64,000 nucleotides of DNA from Arthrobacter sp. MAHUQ-56. GTDB lineage: Bacteria > Actinomycetota > Actinomycetes > Actinomycetales > Micrococcaceae. The notes under the pieces were generated by a model that was not told where the DNA came from, made no database searches, and saw nothing but the letters and a program-made list of their open reading frames with translations. Location: the NCBI RefSeq assembly GCF_019710585.1, contig NZ_JAIFZQ010000018.1, positions 124,001 through 188,000 on the forward strand, in the 5' to 3' direction. Below are positions 18,632 through 27,181 of this stretch, piece by piece. Both the position numbers and the translations under genes were made by a program. Numbering within the stretch: the stretch's first letter is position 1; every line of letters begins with the position of its first letter.

Positions 18632-18913
18632 TTAGGCAGCACCCCGGGATCCGAGGGCGCCCGGGCGGGCACGCCGGACGTCGCGCCCTGGTGCCGCCGC
18701 GAGGACGAGGCCAGGCGGTGTGGCGGCCCGCGGTGCGGCGACGTCCTTGATCAGGCCCATTCCCGCGCACTCCCTGACATCTTCGATGGCAGCGGCAGCC
18801 GCCCGTTTATCGCTGAATTGCCCGGACACCGCCAGCACCTTGCCGTCGGCTGCAACCAGCCGGAAACGGATCTGCGCGTCTTCATCGACAAACAGTTCGA
18901 ACGTACCCGCCAT
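18632..18913 (-). CDS. DUF1508 (YegP-like) small protein
   Basis: A 93-residue protein. Residues 1-55 form one DUF1508 repeat: FELFVDEDAQIRFRLVAADG followed by GKVLAVSGQFSDKRAAAAAI. The C-terminal 35 residues are Pro/Ala/Arg-rich and not part of the domain. Members are small stress-associated proteins of uncertain function. The best palindromic copy of the island motif lies 145 bp upstream. Confidence 0.8.
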   Translation of the reverse strand: MAGTFELFVDEDAQIRFRLVAADGKVLAVSGQFSDKRAAAAAIEDVRECAGMGLIKDVAAPRAATPPGLVLAAAPGRDVRRARPGALGSRGAA

Positions 18914-19055
18914 AAGCCTTTGTTCTCCTCAACGTCCCGCCTCCCCTGAATGTGGAGGCTCCAGTGGTCCGCAAGCGGTCCAGCAGGCCACGCAAGTCCC
19001 AGCCACTGTGCGTTTTTCGGCCCCCATCCACCGTCCCAGAGGACAGTCCCGCGGA

Positions 19056-19826
19056 TTAGGGACCAAAGTCCCTGATCCTCCGGCCGGCCGGTGCTAGGGG
19101 AGCTGACCGGGACAGCCGGACCAGGGCGATTCCGGTTGCGGCGAACCACGCCCAGAGGAGGACGCCGTAGCCCCCGTAGAATTCCGGCAGCGCTTGCCGC
19201 AGGACTTCGGACAGGACGCCCAGGACTCCTGTGGCGATGCCCAGCCAGGCCAGGAACCGCGGAAAATCAGCCTGGTGCCCCTTGAGCATCGCTGCTCCCG
19301 CGAGCAGGATTCCCACCGCGGAAAGGGCTCCCACGATGGCCGGCGTGTTGTTCTCGGCAATGATTGCCTCAGCGGCCGTGGCATAGACCTGCCGCTCTTC
19401 ATCCGTCGCCGCCGCGACGTACCGGTCGCTGAGGTAGACGAGGTTCAGTGAGCCCCGGCTGCTGACCGGGACGGCCAGCAGCAGTGCCCAGGGCAGGCCG
19501 CCGAAGATCAGCGCTGTGAGGGCGAGGCTCTTCTGGACGGTGAAGAGAGCCACGAAAAGCGCCGTGAAGACCAGTACCGGAAGGATATTGGGCAGGATCC
19601 ACAGGATTTGCTCGGCCACGTAGCCCGGCTTGTTGTCGGCTATGAAGAGGAGGGTGGCTTCGCCGCCATGGACCGGGGGAGGGGCAAGAAGGTCCAGCAC
19701 CAGCGCCGCCACCAGGAGGAAGACAAAGAGAAGCGCTCCCACGCCTGCGAGGAGGTAGAGAGGCTGCCAGCCCTGTGCGCCATGCTGGGCTGAGGGGCCG
19801 GAAGCCGTCGTGCCTGGGCCGGTCAT
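19056..19826 (-). CDS. Multi-pass membrane protein of unknown function
   Basis: A 256-residue protein with about seven hydrophobic segments, beginning YLLAGVGALLFVFLLVAALV near residue 25. The conserved-looking loop NKPGYVAEQILWILPNILP resembles DUF4386-type integral membrane proteins, but I am not certain. ATG 19826 is chosen; the frame stays open to about 20549 without protein-like sequence. Its stop codon is embedded in DosR-box-like site 2. Confidence 0.72.
   Translation of the reverse strand: MTGPGTTASGPSAQHGAQGWQPLYLLAGVGALLFVFLLVAALVLDLLAPPPVHGGEATLLFIADNKPGYVAEQILWILPNILPVLVFTALFVALFTVQKSLALTALIFGGLPWALLLAVPVSSRGSLNLVYLSDRYVAAATDEERQVYATAAEAIIAENNTPAIVGALSAVGILLAGAAMLKGHQADFPRFLAWLGIATGVLGVLSEVLRQALPEFYGGYGVLLWAWFAATGIALVRLSRSAPLAPAGRRIRDFGP
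19058..19073. promoter_or_regulatory. DosR-box-like site 2, perfect palindrome
   Basis: AGGGACCAAAGTCCCT has two perfect 6-bp arms around CAAA, the same GGGAC-N4-GTCCC spacing as the mycobacterial DosR box. It overlaps the last codons and stop of the membrane-protein gene and faces the DUF1508 gene. Confidence 0.75.
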
Positions 19827-19878
19827 GCCTGCACTGTTCCATCCCGCCACCGCACCCGGTAGTGCCCTTTGTCCCGTG

Positions 19879-19918
19879 CTCCTTCCTGCTTCTGCTCCTT
19901 CCTGTTTCTGCTCCTTTC
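19879..19918. repeat. Pyrimidine-rich 16-bp direct repeat, 2.5 copies
   Basis: CTCCTTCCTGCTTCTG and CTCCTTCCTGTTTCTG follow each other exactly, then CTCCTTTC begins a third copy. On the minus strand this is a purine-rich tract. It lies in the 216-bp gap between two divergent genes. Confidence 0.8.
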
Positions 19919-20042
19919 GCACGGTGCACCGGTGGCGACCTTCGGCCCTGGTGCGGACCGGTTCGGCGATCCTACTCTTGGCAGTGCAGTGGGCCGTGAC
20001 AACGGGCCCCCGTCCAAAAGTCCGCACTCCGGAGGTAGACAC

Positions 20043-20369
20043 ATGGCGGCAGAGGAACGACTCCGCATAGAACTTGAGGATGCCGCCTCCAGCAAATGGT
20101 GGGCCCGCATCCTGTACACCCTGGGCTCGCAGTACGGCAGGACGCAGTTGCGCTTTGTTGGCAGGACTCCGGAGGGGCGCAGGCTTTATGCCAGCGACAC
20201 CTTTCCCGGGCCACCGCTGAACGCGACCCCGCCTGAGGAGAAGTGGGCGCCGGGCCTGGAGGCAAGCCTGGCGCAGTTGCGCGGGGAGATAGCGCGTGAC
20301 GGGTGGCTTGAGACAGGCCACGGCACACAGCCCTGGGAGCTGACATTCACCCGCCGCCCCGCCCCATAG
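20043..20369 (+). CDS. Small conserved-type hypothetical protein
   Basis: A 108-residue protein starting at ATG 20043, fixed by GGAGGT 7 bp upstream. It has an alternating pattern (SKWWARILYTLGSQYGRTQL, then RFVGRTPEGRRLYASDTFPG) and ends with a short amphipathic region and PWELTFTRR. No family recognised. A degenerate relative of the island motif (GTCCAAAAGTCCG, 20012-20024) sits just upstream, but too close to be convincing. Confidence 0.65.
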   Translation: MAAEERLRIELEDAASSKWWARILYTLGSQYGRTQLRFVGRTPEGRRLYASDTFPGPPLNATPPEEKWAPGLEASLAQLRGEIARDGWLETGHGTQPWELTFTRRPAP

Positions 20370-20397
20370 GGCCGGGACGGTTAGGGCCGGGACGGTT
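20368..20397. repeat. 15-bp tandem duplication at a stop codon
   Basis: AGGGCCGGGACGGTT occurs twice in immediate succession; the first copy begins inside the TAG stop of the preceding gene. The remaining gap to 20484 shows nothing else. Confidence 0.85.
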
Positions 20398-20484
20398 CCG
20401 TCGGGGGAAGCCCGGGTCGGGGGGATAACAGACCGGGAGATGCCACTCATGGAATGGCGTGCAATGAATGGCGGGGCAGGGGCC

Positions 20485-20973
20485 TCAAGCGACGGGCCAG
20501 ACCACCCTGGTCTGCCACGTTGCCGGGTCAGGCTGCTCCCGCGGATCACTGAGGTAGTACTCCCACATCACGTCCGCAGGGACGGCGCCGTCGGCTTCCA
20601 TGCGCTGCCTGATGGCGTCGTAAGTAGCGGTCAGCGTGTCATAGGGGCCGGTGTGGATCGCTTCGAACGCATCGGTTTCCGGAAGCGCCGCGGCCACCAC
20701 GTCATCCGTCCCCGTGAAGTGCCCGGCGACCGGAAAACCCGCTTCCACGTCGACAGTTTCGGTGGGCATGCCGCGGTACAGCGCAAAGGGCGGACCGGCC
20801 GGGCTGGCGCCCTGTGTCTGGACGGCGGCCATGACGGCGCCGAAGGCCCGCTCGAAGAAGCCGGGGAGTGAGTCCATGCGGACTTTTTCACGCACCACGG
20901 CAACCGGCTGGCCGGTCAGGTGGATCCTTCGGGGCTCCTGGCTGTTCCCATTCATCCCACAAGGCTCAGCCAT
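20485..20973 (-). CDS. GyrI-like small-molecule-binding protein
   Basis: A 162-residue protein with a single GyrI-like (AraC-effector-binding) domain: VAVVREKVRMDSLPGFFERA near 24-43, PPFALYRGMP, VEAGFPVAG, and near the end WEYYLSDPREQPDPATWQT followed by RVVWPVA. It lacks a DNA-binding domain. Such stand-alone proteins bind or hydrolyse hydrophobic toxic molecules. ATG 20973 is taken; ATG 20955 is an alternative. Confidence 0.85.
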   Translation of the reverse strand: MAEPCGMNGNSQEPRRIHLTGQPVAVVREKVRMDSLPGFFERAFGAVMAAVQTQGASPAGPPFALYRGMPTETVDVEAGFPVAGHFTGTDDVVAAALPETDAFEAIHTGPYDTLTATYDAIRQRMEADGAVPADVMWEYYLSDPREQPDPATWQTRVVWPVA

Positions 20974-21013
20974 GACCCCATCCTGCGACAGGGCATTAGG
21001 ACTCTAATTTCCC

Positions 21014-21034
21014 GAGGGCAGAGGGCAGAGGGCA
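21014..21034. repeat. 7-bp tandem repeat, three copies
   Basis: GAGGGCA is repeated three times exactly, in the short gap between the GyrI-like and DUF5655 genes. Confidence 0.85.
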
Positions 21035-21058
21035 GGTCCGGCCGGAAGCGGTCGCAGG

Positions 21059-21451
21059 TCAGCCGGCCGCATCATAGGCTTCACGCATCCACTGGAGCAC
21101 CTCGTCGTCCAGTTGGGAACTGTCCCGAAGCTCCAAATGGTGCATCCAGATTCCCGGGGACGGCTGGACTGTTTCCTTGAAGCGGGGTGACGCGGTATTC
21201 CTCGGCAGCGGCAGTGACAGGACAAGCGGGACCGTGGACTTGACGTACATGCCGGGGCGCCAGAGATACGCGAAGCCCCGGCGGCGCCGGAACGCCACCT
21301 GGCTCTTGGAAACACGGACTTCCATCGGCCCCAGGCTGTCCGCCATCCGCTTCACCGCCTGGTAGAGCGCATACGCGGGTGCTGCGCCCTCGAAGAACCG
21401 CTCCACTGTCCACGGCTGCATGGCGGGAGGCGGGCTGTCGGGGCGGGTCAT
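21059..21451 (-). CDS. DUF5655 domain protein
   Basis: A 130-residue protein with the DUF5655 pattern: VERFFEGAAPAYALYQAVKR, VRVSKSQVAFRRRRGFAYLW, and the C-terminal SPGIWMHHLELRD. The start is ATG 21451, whose A is shared with the stop of the flavodoxin gene (TGATG), so the two are translationally coupled. Function of the domain is unknown; it is often annotated as a transport-linked or nucleic-acid-related domain. Confidence 0.8.
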   Translation of the reverse strand: MTRPDSPPPAMQPWTVERFFEGAAPAYALYQAVKRMADSLGPMEVRVSKSQVAFRRRRGFAYLWRPGMYVKSTVPLVLSLPLPRNTASPRFKETVQPSPGIWMHHLELRDSSQLDDEVLQWMREAYDAAG

Positions 21452-21909
21452 CAAGATTCGGGCTCGCGGGGCTCCGCCTGCGCTGCTTCGAGGTCGGCGG
21501 CCCACGCAGCGGCGCGCTCCACCTCACCGCTGAGCAGCGGGCCCTCGCTGCCCTTGACGTAGAAGGCCATGGGACCGCCCACGATGCTGGCGCCGGCACT
21601 CTTGAGGGCCTTAATCATCTTCCCCGCGGCGTCACCGTGGATGAAGAGCTTGACCCTGGTATCGAAGGCGGCCGCCTTCACCCCCGCCAGCCCCCGTCCC
21701 GCCAGGTCATCCAGAACCTTGCTGATCTTCGGGGTCGGTCGCCAGCCGTTGATGGGACTGCCGACGACGAGGAGGTCACCCGGGTGCAGCGCGCCGGCGT
21801 CGAATCCGTCCACAGGAACAGCGGCTGCGCCGCCCAGGTGCGATGCCACCTCCTCCGCAATGGTCCGGGTGTTGCCGTAGGCGGAGTCGTACAAAACAAT
21901 CGTTGTCAT
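21451..21909 (-). CDS. Flavodoxin-like FMN protein
   Basis: A 152-residue flavodoxin. The phosphate-binding loop SAYGNTRTIA (9-18) follows strand 1, and the FMN loops VVGSPINGWRP (48-58) and GGPMAFYVKG are visible. It should act as a one-electron carrier or a small reductase in the cytoplasm. AAAGGA 7 bp before ATG 21909 sets the start. A motif copy lies 75 bp upstream in the orientation used by the other island operons, so induction with the stress genes is likely. Confidence 0.9.
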   Translation of the reverse strand: MTTIVLYDSAYGNTRTIAEEVASHLGGAAAVPVDGFDAGALHPGDLLVVGSPINGWRPTPKISKVLDDLAGRGLAGVKAAAFDTRVKLFIHGDAAGKMIKALKSAGASIVGGPMAFYVKGSEGPLLSGEVERAAAWAADLEAAQAEPREPES

Positions 21910-21983
21910 GTCGGTCCTTTCCCGGAAATCGACGCTGTCCAGGTAGCTCCCCTCCACCATGCGCCCTGCCGGGACTTGTCGGG

Positions 21984-21999
21984 AGGGCCGAAAGTCATG
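21984..21999. promoter_or_regulatory. DosR-box-like site 3
   Basis: AGGGCCGAAAGTCATG, identical over all 16 bp to site 4. It lies 75 bp before the flavodoxin start (minus strand) and about 107 bp before the divergent ATPase. Confidence 0.7.
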
Positions 22000-22105
22000 A
22001 CCGCCCGCCCATGGTGGCGGCAGGGCGAAGTGCCCTACCGCAGGAAACGGCAGGGCCGTAGGCTCGGGTTATGCGTCGTGACCGCTCCCGGCCCGGGTGC
22101 CCGGG

Positions 22106-24043
22106 ATGAGGAAGCAGGCGCCCCATCCCGGGGTGTCTCCCGGAAAGACAGCCCCGGCTGCTGATACCGGCGAACCGGGACTCCCCACCGGGAACCGGCT
22201 GGTTCGCTTCATCCGGCTGTATCCCGTCGTCGCGCTCACCTGCCTGGTGTTGCTGGCCGTGCTGCTGTTGTTGCGGGCCGGCCTGGAACCGCAGGTGAGG
22301 GTGCTCGGTTCTGCCTATGCCGGCGTGGTGGTGCTGGCGCGCGTGCCGAAAATGGTGCGTGCCCTGCGTGAGGGGCGCTGGGGGATAGACCTGCTGGCCC
22401 TCATGGCCGTTGCCAGCACCATCGCGGTAGGGGAGTACCTTGCCGCGCTGGTGGTCATCCTGATGCTCACCGGCGGGGAAGCGCTGGAAAACTTCGCCCA
22501 GGGCCGTGCCGCCCGCGAATTGAGGTCACTGCTGGACAGGGCCCCGCGCTTCGCGCACCGCGAAAGCGCGGCCGCAGTCCTCGATGACGTCCCGATCGGC
22601 GACGTGGCCCCCGGGGATGTGCTCGTGGTGCGCCCCTCCGAGCTGGTACCCGTTGACGGCGAGCTCCTGTCCGGCTCCGCCAGCCTGGACGAATCATCCT
22701 TGACGGGGGAGAGCCTGCCCGTGGAGCGGTCCCGGGGAGAGCTTCTGCTCAGCGGCTCGGTGAACGGCGAGGCGGCCATCAGGATGCGGGCCACAGCCAC
22801 GGCAGCGGAGTCCCAGTACAGCCGCATCATCGCCCTGGTGGAGGAGGCCTCCAGCAGCCGGGCGCCGGTGGTCCGGCTCGCCGACCGCTATGCCGTCCCC
22901 TTCACCTTCCTCGCCTTCGCGATGGCAGGCACCGCCTGGTTCCTGGCCGGCGATCCGCTGCGCTTCGCCCAGGTGCTGGTGGTGGCCACCCCCTGCCCGC
23001 TCCTGATCGCGGCGCCCGTGGCGTTCCTCGCCGGCACCAGCCAGGCCGCCCACAAAGGCATCATCATCAAGAACACCAAGACGCTGGAACAACTGGCCAG
23101 GGCGCGCACCGCGGTGTTCGACAAGACCGGGACCCTCACCTCAGGGCGGCCCGTCCTGGACCACATCCGGGTACGCGATGACGGCGCGGGCGCCGCCGCC
23201 AGTCCGGAGCGGATCCTGCAGCTCGCTGCGTCGGCCGAGCAGTATTCCTCTCATGTCCTGGCAGCCTCCGTCATCGAGGCCGCCGCAGCAGCCAGGCTCG
23301 AACTGCTGCCCGTCCAGAACGCCACCGAATCGGCAACGCAGGGCGTGGAGGCCCTGTGCGGTGGCCGCCGGGTGGTGGTGGGCAAAGCGGGCCTTGTGCG
23401 CAGTGTGTCAACGGGCTTCCGGGATTCGGCGCTCCAGAGCGGCCAGCTCGCCGTGCACGTGGCGATCGACGGAGTGTACGCGGGTGCCCTGGTCATGAAG
23501 GACCCGCTGCGCCACGACGCCGTCGCCACGCTCGCGCGGCTGCAGGGGCTTGGCGTGCGGAACACGATGCTGCTGACCGGTGATGCCCACGCGACCGCTG
23601 CCCACATCGCGGAGGAGGCCGGCATCGGCACAGTCCAGGCGGAGTGCCTTCCGGAGGACAAGGTCCAGGCAGTGGCCGCCATTGCGGACCGCCCGGTCCT
23701 GATGGTCGGTGACGGGGTGAACGATGCACCCGTCCTGGCCGCAGCGGACGTGGGCATCGCGATGGGAGCCAAGGGCGCCACAGCGGCCAGCGAATCCGCG
23801 GACGTGGTGGTGATGCTGGATGATCTTTCCAAGGTCGCCCAGGCGGTTGCCATCGGTAAGCGGACCGTCGCGGTGGCACTGGTGAGCATCTGGACGGGCA
23901 TTGGACTAAGCATCGGGCTGATGGCAGTGGCCATGACGGGCTACATCCCCGCCGTCACCGGGGCCCTGCTGCAGGAACTGGTGGACCTGGCAACAATCCT
24001 GAATGGCCTTCGGGCACTCCACGGCGCCGACCGGAAACCCTGA
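22106..24043 (+). CDS. P1B-type heavy-metal-translocating ATPase with TPCPL motif
   Basis: About 645 residues. Motifs in order: dephosphorylation TGES 200-203, membrane metal motif TPCPL 295-299, phosphorylation D339 in DKTGT, and GDGVND 535-540. There is no N-terminal CxxC metal-binding domain; the protein begins with ~28 disordered residues and a helix. TPCP rather than CPC or SPC excludes a standard Cu or Zn/Cd pump; TPCP-type P1B pumps have been linked to iron/nickel, so that is the best guess. The start is uncertain (ATG 22106 or GTG 22097). It is divergent from the flavodoxin gene. Confidence 0.9.
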   Translation: MRKQAPHPGVSPGKTAPAADTGEPGLPTGNRLVRFIRLYPVVALTCLVLLAVLLLLRAGLEPQVRVLGSAYAGVVVLARVPKMVRALREGRWGIDLLALMAVASTIAVGEYLAALVVILMLTGGEALENFAQGRAARELRSLLDRAPRFAHRESAAAVLDDVPIGDVAPGDVLVVRPSELVPVDGELLSGSASLDESSLTGESLPVERSRGELLLSGSVNGEAAIRMRATATAAESQYSRIIALVEEASSSRAPVVRLADRYAVPFTFLAFAMAGTAWFLAGDPLRFAQVLVVATPCPLLIAAPVAFLAGTSQAAHKGIIIKNTKTLEQLARARTAVFDKTGTLTSGRPVLDHIRVRDDGAGAAASPERILQLAASAEQYSSHVLAASVIEAAAAARLELLPVQNATESATQGVEALCGGRRVVVGKAGLVRSVSTGFRDSALQSGQLAVHVAIDGVYAGALVMKDPLRHDAVATLARLQGLGVRNTMLLTGDAHATAAHIAEEAGIGTVQAECLPEDKVQAVAAIADRPVLMVGDGVNDAPVLAAADVGIAMGAKGATAASESADVVVMLDDLSKVAQAVAIGKRTVAVALVSIWTGIGLSIGLMAVAMTGYIPAVTGALLQELVDLATILNGLRALHGADRKP

Positions 24044-24057
24044 CACAGCCGGCCGGG

Positions 24058-24073
24058 CATGACTTTCGGCCCT
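24058..24073. promoter_or_regulatory. DosR-box-like site 4
   Basis: CATGACTTTCGGCCCT on the plus strand, the reverse complement of site 3. It ends 36 bp before the USP start and leads a USP-ATPase-PEP synthase operon. Confidence 0.72.
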
Positions 24074-24108
24074 TCCCCCGGCCTGCCCGGGCCGGGAACG
24101 TGGTGTCT

Positions 24109-24570
24109 ATGAATGCAGAAACAGCCCCGAAGCCCGTGATCGTCGGTGTCGATGGTTCCGAATACTCCTCCGCCGCCCTGCGGTATGCGGGCACGCTGGC
24201 GGCGCGGCTGGGCACCCGGCTGGAGGTGATCACGTGCGTCGGTATGCCGGACTACCTGGTGCTGTCCCGCCTTGAGGGCGCCGACCGGCAGTTCACGGCG
24301 AGGCTGGAGGACGCAGCCCGCCGCCTGGTCGAGGAGGCCCTGGGCCGGGCATTCTCCGGGGACCGGCCCGGAGAGATGGAAGTTGCGGTTAAGTTCGGGC
24401 CACCGGCGAAGGTGCTGGTGGAGGAAAGCAAACGGGCCCAGATGCTGGTGGTTGGCAGGCACGGCGAGGGCGGGCTGCTGGGAACGTCCATGGGCTCCGT
24501 CAGCAAGGCATGCGCCGCGCATTCGGCGTGCCCCGTGCTGTTGGTGGGGCAGGAGGCGGACGCCGTGTGA
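24109..24570 (+). CDS. Universal stress protein, single domain
   Basis: A 153-residue USP: VIVGVDGSEYSSAALRYAG at the N-terminus and ATP loop VGRHGEGGLLGTSMGSVS near residue 120. First gene of an operon with the ATPase whose GTG overlaps its stop and with PEP synthase behind that. ATG 24109 is chosen; two in-frame GTG codons lie just before it. Confidence 0.92.
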   Translation: MNAETAPKPVIVGVDGSEYSSAALRYAGTLAARLGTRLEVITCVGMPDYLVLSRLEGADRQFTARLEDAARRLVEEALGRAFSGDRPGEMEVAVKFGPPAKVLVEESKRAQMLVVGRHGEGGLLGTSMGSVSKACAAHSACPVLLVGQEADAV

Positions 24571-27140
24571 GGGCCGCCGAGGGCCTGACCTCGGAGCGGG
24601 CGGCCGCACTCCTGAAGGAGTCGGGACCCAACCTGCTTCCGGCGGAGAAACCGGTCCCGCAGTGGCGAAAGCTCTGGGGGGAGATGACGCACTTCTTCGC
24701 GCTGATGCTGTGGTGCGCCGCCGGGCTGGCCTTTCTGGCAAACATGCCCCAGCTCGCTGTGGCGATCATCGTCGTCGTCATTGTCAACGGCGTTTTTGCC
24801 CATATCCAGCAGGAGCGGGCCCAGCATGCAGCCGCCCGGCTGCGCGGACTGCTGCCGGCCGACGTCGTGGTGCGCCGGGACGGCCGCGTCCGCAAAGTGC
24901 ACGCCAGCGAACTGGTGACGGGCGACGTCGTGCTGCTCACCGCCGGTGACCGCATCCCCGCCGATGTTGCCATGCTCTCCGCCTCGGCCTGTGCCGTGGA
25001 CGAATCGATGCTCACCGGAGAAAGCGAACCGGTGGCAAAAACTGCCGGCGACTCCGGGTGGGGAGGCACGTTCCTGGTCAATGGCGAGGCCGAAGCCGCC
25101 GTGACCGCGACGGGCGCCGGGACCCGGCTGGCCGGCATCGCGGCCCTGACCAGCGGCGCGGTGCCGCCTCCCACGCCGCTGTCCCTGGAACTTCGCCGGA
25201 TCGTCAGGGTCATCGCCGGGGTGGCCCTGGCCATTGCCGGCCTCTTTTTCCTGGTGTCGCTGCTGGTGGGCTTCCAGTGGCGGGATTCGTTCCTCTTCGC
25301 TATTGGCGTTGCTGTGGCGCTGGTCCCTGAGGGGCTCCTGCCCACCGTCACCCTGTCACTGGCGATGGGCGCCCAGCGGATGGCCTCCCGGGACGCCCTG
25401 GTGCGCAACCTGGAGGCGGTGGAGACCCTGGGATCCACCACTTTCATCTGCACTGACAAAACGGGGACCCTGACGCAGAACCGGATGAACGCCGTCGAGG
25501 TCTATACGGCGGAAGGATCCGTCCAGGTCGCGGGGGAGGGATATGCCCCCGTGGCCGTGGTCCACGGGCAGGGCACGGAAAAGGCCGCGGAGGCCGCAGT
25601 GGCTGCGCGGGCGGCTTCCCAGGGCCGGGCCGAGCTGCGCGGCGGGCAATGGCACGCCCAGGGTGATCCGATGGAAGCGGCCATGGATGTCCTCGCCCGC
25701 AGGCTGACCGGCACCGAAGCCACCATGGTGCCTGCCAGGCGCCTGCCTTTCGACCCCGTGCGGCGCCGCGAGTCGGTGGTCATGGGGGCGGAGCTCTTCT
25801 GCAAGGGGGCTCCCGAGACAGTGCTTCCGCTGTGCGGGTCCGTGCCCGGGCACGTAAAGGAACAGGTGGAGGTGATGGCATCGCGCGGCCTGCGGGTTAT
25901 CGCGGTGGCACGACGGCGGCTGGCGGGGCCATCCGGGGAGTGGCAGTCAAGCACCGCGGGAGACCTGGAAACCGGCCTCGAGCTGCTGGGGTTGATCGGG
26001 CTGCAGGATCCGCCCCGGCCGGACGTGGGCGAGGTGATCCGGACGGCCCGCGAGGCCGGACTGAAGATCGCAATGATCACCGGCGACCACCCCGCCACGG
26101 CGGCAGCCATCGCCCGCCAGATTGGGCTGATAGGGTCGCCGGAACGCATTTACGAGGGATCGGACCTGCCCGACGACGACCAACTGCTGGGTGCGCTCCT
26201 TGACCGTGACGGGGTGGTGGTCAGCCGGGTGTCCCCGGAGCAGAAGCTCCGCGTGGCCAAGGCGCTGCAGGCCCGCGGGCACGTGGTGGCCATGACCGGC
26301 GACGGCGTCAACGACGGGCCGGCCCTGCGTGAAGCGGATATCGGCGTGGCCATGGGACGGAGTGGAACCGACGTTGCGCGCGAAGCCGCGGACCTTGTCC
26401 TGCTCGACGACCATTTCGGCACCATTGTCTCGGCCATCGAACAGGGCCGCGCCACCTATTCGAACATCCACCGGTTCCTGACCTACCACCTCACCGACAA
26501 CGTCGCGGAACTGACCCCCTTCGTCATCTGGGCGCTGTCCGGCGGCAGGTTCCCGCTGGCCCTCGGTGTCCTGCAGATCCTGGCGCTGGACATCGGCACC
26601 GACCTGCTTCCCGCCCTGGCCCTGGGCGCTGAGCCGCCCGCCAAACATGTCCTGGCCCGCCCGCCCGAGCGGCGGCACCTCATGGACCGGCGGCTGATCG
26701 TGAGGGTGTTCTGCGTGCTTGGGCCGGTAGAAGCGGCAATCGAGATGGCGGTGTTTTCCGCTGTCCTTGCCGAGGGCGGCTGGACCCGCGGCACCGCCCC
26801 GGAGGCAGGCCTGCTGATGGCTGCATCCGGTGCCGCCTTCACTGCCGTGGTGCTGGGACAGCTGGCCAATGCCTACGCCTGCCGGAGCGCCACGGTCCCG
26901 CCCTGGCGGCTTGGCTGGGGTACGAACAGGCTCCTCGCCGGTGCTGTGCTGGCCGAGCTGGGGATCCTTGCCGTATGCCTGTACGTGCCATACCTCGCAG
27001 CCCTGCTTGGCCAGGCTCCGCCGCCGCCCCTGGGCCTGCTGCTGGCACTGCTGGCCGTGCCGGCGGTGTTGCTGGCGGACTGGACCCACAAAGCCATCCG
27101 GGGACGTGCCCGGCGCAGCCAGGGCGCGGCCGGGACCTAA
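24567..27140 (+). CDS. P2-type cation-transporting ATPase
   Basis: An 857-residue pump. TGES lies in the actuator domain, PEGLLPTVTLSLAMG (from P254) in M4, D297 in DKTGT is phosphorylated, and GDGVNDGPALREADIGVAMG is the hinge. PEGLLP and the six C-terminal helices indicate a P2-type transporter of Ca2+, Na+/K+ or H+-like cations; the ion cannot be fixed. GTG 24567 overlaps the USP stop (GTGA) and follows AGGAGG by 10 bp, so translation is coupled. PEP synthase follows after 41 bp. Confidence 0.93.
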   Translation: MRAAEGLTSERAAALLKESGPNLLPAEKPVPQWRKLWGEMTHFFALMLWCAAGLAFLANMPQLAVAIIVVVIVNGVFAHIQQERAQHAAARLRGLLPADVVVRRDGRVRKVHASELVTGDVVLLTAGDRIPADVAMLSASACAVDESMLTGESEPVAKTAGDSGWGGTFLVNGEAEAAVTATGAGTRLAGIAALTSGAVPPPTPLSLELRRIVRVIAGVALAIAGLFFLVSLLVGFQWRDSFLFAIGVAVALVPEGLLPTVTLSLAMGAQRMASRDALVRNLEAVETLGSTTFICTDKTGTLTQNRMNAVEVYTAEGSVQVAGEGYAPVAVVHGQGTEKAAEAAVAARAASQGRAELRGGQWHAQGDPMEAAMDVLARRLTGTEATMVPARRLPFDPVRRRESVVMGAELFCKGAPETVLPLCGSVPGHVKEQVEVMASRGLRVIAVARRRLAGPSGEWQSSTAGDLETGLELLGLIGLQDPPRPDVGEVIRTAREAGLKIAMITGDHPATAAAIARQIGLIGSPERIYEGSDLPDDDQLLGALLDRDGVVVSRVSPEQKLRVAKALQARGHVVAMTGDGVNDGPALREADIGVAMGRSGTDVAREAADLVLLDDHFGTIVSAIEQGRATYSNIHRFLTYHLTDNVAELTPFVIWALSGGRFPLALGVLQILALDIGTDLLPALALGAEPPAKHVLARPPERRHLMDRRLIVRVFCVLGPVEAAIEMAVFSAVLAEGGWTRGTAPEAGLLMAASGAAFTAVVLGQLANAYACRSATVPPWRLGWGTNRLLAGAVLAELGILAVCLYVPYLAALLGQAPPPPLGLLLALLAVPAVLLADWTHKAIRGRARRSQGAAGT

Positions 27141-27181
27141 GACTCTGCCGTGTCCGGGCCGGAGAACGCCAGAATCGAGCC

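Noticed and set aside
20012..20024. GTCCAAAAGTCCG, possible extra DosR-like site
   Set aside because: Only the right half matches and it lies 18 bp from the start codon, so it may be chance.
19827..20549. Upstream extension of the membrane-protein frame at 19056
   Set aside because: It runs antisense over the gene at 20043 and has no protein-like hydrophobicity; ATG 19826 starts the plausible protein.
27130..27145. CGGGACCTAAGACTCT, possible extra DosR-like site before ppsA
   Set aside because: Only one arm fits, and it overlaps the ATPase stop codon; not counted among the nine sites.
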